Source of the DNA: Streptomyces sp. NBC_00224
GTDB lineage: Bacteria > Actinomycetota > Actinomycetes > Streptomycetales > Streptomycetaceae
DNA: 64,000 bases
Reading direction: 5' to 3'
Assembly: GCF_041435195.1 (NCBI RefSeq)
Contig: NZ_CP108106.1
Location: 8,445,001-8,509,000 of the forward strand
Shown: positions 61,917 through 64,000 of the stretch, one piece after another
How positions within the stretch are numbered: position 1 is the first letter of the stretch
Layout: each line of letters opens with the position of its first letter
Translations under genes and position numbers: made by a program
The notes under the pieces: model-generated
What the model saw: only the letters and a program-made list of their open reading frames with translations
What the model was told of the DNA's origin: nothing
Databases searched by the model: none

Positions 61917-62906
61917 ATGACGCTCCGCCCGCGGCCGAAGTCCGCTGCGCTGCACCGGGTCGTGGCCCTGCTCCAGCCCCCGCAGTCGACCTTCACGCTG
62001 GCCTGCGCGAGCGCGGTGTTCGGCGACCACGGCCCGGCGATCCCGGCCCGTTACGCCTTCGAGGTCTGCACCGAGCACCCGGGCCCGGTGCCCACCCAGG
62101 ACGGCTACGACATGCTGGTCACCACGGGTCTCGACGCGTTGGAGCGCGCGGACACCGTGCTGGTCGCCGGATGGCAGCAGCCGCCGGGCACCGCGGTGTC
62201 GCCCGCTGTGGTCGCCGCGGTCCGCCGGGCGCACCAGCGCGGCGCGCGGGTCGTCAGTCTCTGCTCGGGTGCGTTCGTGCTCGCCGCCGCCGGACTGCTG
62301 GACGGCCGTCGGGCCGCCACCCACTGGGCCCGCGCCGCCGAGTTGGCCGCTCGGTTTCCGCGAGTCGGGGTCGACCCCGCGGTGCTGTACGTGGATCACG
62401 GCGACGTCGCCACGAGCGCCGGATCGGCGGCCGGTGTCGACCTCAGCCTGCACCTGGTGAGCGCGGACCAGGGCGCCGCGTACGCGATGCGGATCGCCCG
62501 GCAGATGGTGATGCCCCCGCACCGCGAGGGCTGCCAACTGCAATATGCCGAACTGCCGACCTCCGGACCGGTCACCGACTCGCTGGCCCCGCTGCTGGAG
62601 TGGCTGTCGGGACGGCTGGACCAACCCGTCAGCGTCGCCGACATGGCGCACCGCTCCCAGGTCTCACCCCGCACGCTGACCAGACGCTTCACCGAGCAAC
62701 TGGGTGTGAGCCCCGGACGCTGGCTGCTGGACCGGCGGATCGCCGCTACCCGGGCGCTGCTGGAGGAGACCGACCTGCCGGTGGAGACCATCGCGCGCAA
62801 AGTCGGCCTCTCCTCGGCCGTCAACCTGCGCCGGCGCTTCCACGACGCCCTGCGCACCACACCTGCCGCGTACCGGCGGGCCTTTCGTGCGGAGAGGGCG
62901 GGGTAG
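61917..62906 (+). CDS. GlxA-family regulator (DJ-1/PfpI domain plus AraC HTH)
   Basis: 329 residues from ATG 61917. Residues 10-190 are a DJ-1/PfpI glutaminase-like domain with a Cys in VVSLCSGAFVLAAAG (nucleophile elbow). Residues 225-325 hold two AraC helix-turn-helix units (VADMAHRSQVSPRTLTRRF, ETIARKVGLSSAVNLRRRF). GlxA-type proteins are transcription regulators that often sense amides or amino compounds. It is divergent from the MFS exporter, the likely target. Confidence 0.88.
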   Translation: MTLRPRPKSAALHRVVALLQPPQSTFTLACASAVFGDHGPAIPARYAFEVCTEHPGPVPTQDGYDMLVTTGLDALERADTVLVAGWQQPPGTAVSPAVVAAVRRAHQRGARVVSLCSGAFVLAAAGLLDGRRAATHWARAAELAARFPRVGVDPAVLYVDHGDVATSAGSAAGVDLSLHLVSADQGAAYAMRIARQMVMPPHREGCQLQYAELPTSGPVTDSLAPLLEWLSGRLDQPVSVADMAHRSQVSPRTLTRRFTEQLGVSPGRWLLDRRIAATRALLEETDLPVETIARKVGLSSAVNLRRRFHDALRTTPAAYRRAFRAERAG

Positions 62907-62919
62907 GTACCCGCGGGTT

Positions 62920-63045
62920 CGGCGACGGGGCCGTGAGGCGAGTGCGGCCTGACGTCGCTCGTGCCACAACGGGCCGATCTCAGTGACGAGTTTGGCAATC
63001 ACCTCGGGCGTGAGGCCCGTGATCCGCCGGCTTCGGATGATCGTG
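62920..63045 (-). pseudogene. Transposase N-terminal fragment
   Basis: The minus strand encodes RRITGLTPEVIAKLVTEI followed by GPLWHERRQAALASRPRRR. This matches the start of a common Streptomyces IS transposase family with an N-terminal helix-turn-helix and C-terminal DDE domain. It then diverges within a few residues and no catalytic part follows. It is a dead remnant between two intact genes. Confidence 0.55.
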
Positions 63046-63188
63046 CACGTGCCCGGTTCCCCGCCGCACAGCTGTTTTCCGCCAGGTGGGGTCGGTGTTG
63101 GTCGCTTCTGGGCAATCCAAGGGCGAGATACGGCCACTTCTTTCAACAGCATCGCAACTGGGCGTCATCGTTCGTTTACATTCCGATC

Positions 63189-63404
63189 ATGTCTGATACG
63201 CAGTACGTGCCGCAGTTGCCGCAGGAGGAAACCGCCTTGATTCGTGCGTGGCACAAGCGTGGCTATGAAGCCGCCCGGCAGGAGGCGGCGAGCGGTGAGC
63301 GGCTGGTGCGCTGTCTGGGGCTGGACCGCACGGTGGTGAACCGGCTGGAGCGCGAGCACGACGGCCGACTGGTGGAATACGTCGCCCACCGGCTGAGCCG
63401 GTGA
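63189..63404 (+). CDS. 71-residue hypothetical protein, coupled to a PfkB kinase
   Basis: From ATG 63189; a longer open frame upstream is not favoured because its first part runs through the transposase relic. The product is highly charged and helical (ETALIRAWHKRGYEAARQEA, RTVVNRLEREHDGRLVEYVA). No family is recognised. Its stop overlaps the GTG of the following PfkB gene as GTGA, which suggests the two are made in step and possibly act together, perhaps as regulator and kinase. Confidence 0.6.
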   Translation: MSDTQYVPQLPQEETALIRAWHKRGYEAARQEAASGERLVRCLGLDRTVVNRLEREHDGRLVEYVAHRLSR

Positions 63405-64000
63405 CACCCGTGTCGTCTCAGCGGGCGAACGACGCGGTGCTCATCGCCGGGGCCTACTCGGTCGACCTGGTCCTCACGGATCTGCGCGGTCCGGTGAGGG
63501 CGGGGACCGAGGTGTGGGCCGGTGGGCTGGACATGGTGCCCGGCGGGGCGTTCACCTTGGCGATGGGGTTGCACCGGTTGGGGCGCCGAGCGGTGTGGGC
63601 GGCCGATTTCGGCACCGACGTCTTCAGCCGTGAGGTCCTGGCGACAGCGCGCCGGGAAGGCATGGACGAGACGGGTTTCCGGCGTCACCAACACCCTGTG
63701 CGCAACGTGACGGTGGCTCTGTCCGATCGCCAGGATCGGGCAATGATCGCCTACGAGGACCCCGTCACGGCGCGTCCCCTCGCAGAGTTGATCGATGTAT
63801 TCCGGCCGACGGTGGTGATGCTCCCCTTTCTCCAGTTCGGCCCGGACATCACCGGCGCCTTGGAGGCGGCCGCGCGGCACGGGGCCCGAGTGTTCATGGA
63901 CTGCCAGGACTATCCCGGGCACATCGGCATGGACGAAGTACGCAAGGCGCTGGGGCAGGTGGACGTATTCGCGCCCAACGAGTCAGAAGCGCTGCGGGTG
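63401..64000 (+). CDS. PfkB-family carbohydrate kinase (truncated by window end)
   Basis: 200 codons from GTG 63401 to the last base, no stop seen. PfkB features: AGAYSVDLVLTDLR at the start, GGLDMVPGGAFTLAMGLHRLG (ligand-binding Gly motif), AADFGTDVFSREVLATARREGMD, and VFAPNESEALRV at the cut end, matching the conserved NESE helix before the C-terminal active site. The DTAGAGD-like catalytic Asp region is beyond the window. Substrate (ribose, fructose, a nucleoside or another sugar) not determinable. GTG 63410 is an alternative start. Confidence 0.85.
   Translation, partial: MTPVSSQRANDAVLIAGAYSVDLVLTDLRGPVRAGTEVWAGGLDMVPGGAFTLAMGLHRLGRRAVWAADFGTDVFSREVLATARREGMDETGFRRHQHPVRNVTVALSDRQDRAMIAYEDPVTARPLAELIDVFRPTVVMLPFLQFGPDITGALEAAARHGARVFMDCQDYPGHIGMDEVRKALGQVDVFAPNESEALRV

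Overview
The window is typical Streptomyces chromosome. It has very high GC with strong third-position GC bias, frequent GTG and TTG starts, and 4-base stop/start overlaps. It also carries a secreted GH19 chitinase behind DasR-type palindromes, an AfsR-like SARP regulator, an ECF41-type sigma factor, Pro-rich Ser/Thr kinases and an M9 collagenase. No rRNA, tRNA or CRISPR array was seen.

Layout. 1-3084: right edge of a class I lanthipeptide cluster (C-terminal end of a LanB dehydratase, a LanC cyclase and a LuxR-type regulator); the precursor peptide would lie to the left. 3270-5205: chitinase with dre-like sites, then a PAP2 phosphatase. 5228-32896: the main feature, 21 co-directional minus-strand genes, most overlapping or abutting, that form a Wzx/Wzy-type exopolysaccharide locus. 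Reading from its promoter end: initiating sugar-phosphate transferase, AlgD-like GDP-mannose dehydrogenase, GT4, two polysaccharide co-polymerase-like membrane proteins, asparagine-synthase-type amidotransferase, zinc-ADH/Gfo-Idh-MocA fusion, heparinase-II/III-like protein, beta-helix lipoprotein, O-antigen polymerase/ligase-like protein, GT4, sugar C-methyltransferase, hexose-1-phosphate cytidylyltransferase, PIG-L deacetylase, NAD-epimerase, DUF2172/DUF4910 protein, flippase, GT2, pyruvyl transferase, RmlC-like epimerase and a class III aminotransferase. The inferred product is an acidic surface or released heteropolysaccharide. It may contain an (amidated) hexuronic acid, a C-methylated deoxysugar made from a CDP-hexose, and pyruvyl groups.

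32897-36300 is decayed DNA (transposase relic, alpha/beta-hydrolase pseudogene, unassignable fragments) around one intact methyltransferase. 36361-40201 holds an MFS exporter, a cyclodipeptide synthase and a divergent LuxR-type regulator with a coupled mini-ORF: a compact, possibly complete cyclodipeptide locus. 40361-42553 is an ECF41/SigJ sigma factor divergent from an unusual SnoaL-LUD fusion. 42741-44554 holds a hypothetical protein and a secreted DUF4394 protein.

44563-51917 is a signalling block: a 1033-residue AfsR-like regulator, divergent from two transmembrane Ser/Thr kinases with different extracellular domains. 52076-64000 is a mosaic of accessory genes: hydrolase, CGNR zinc-finger relic, MerR-methyltransferase fusion, LysR with a divergent glutamine-amidotransferase-like protein, secreted collagenase, tautomerase, GNAT, MFS with a divergent GlxA/AraC regulator, a transposase relic, and a 71-residue protein coupled to a PfkB kinase cut by the window end.
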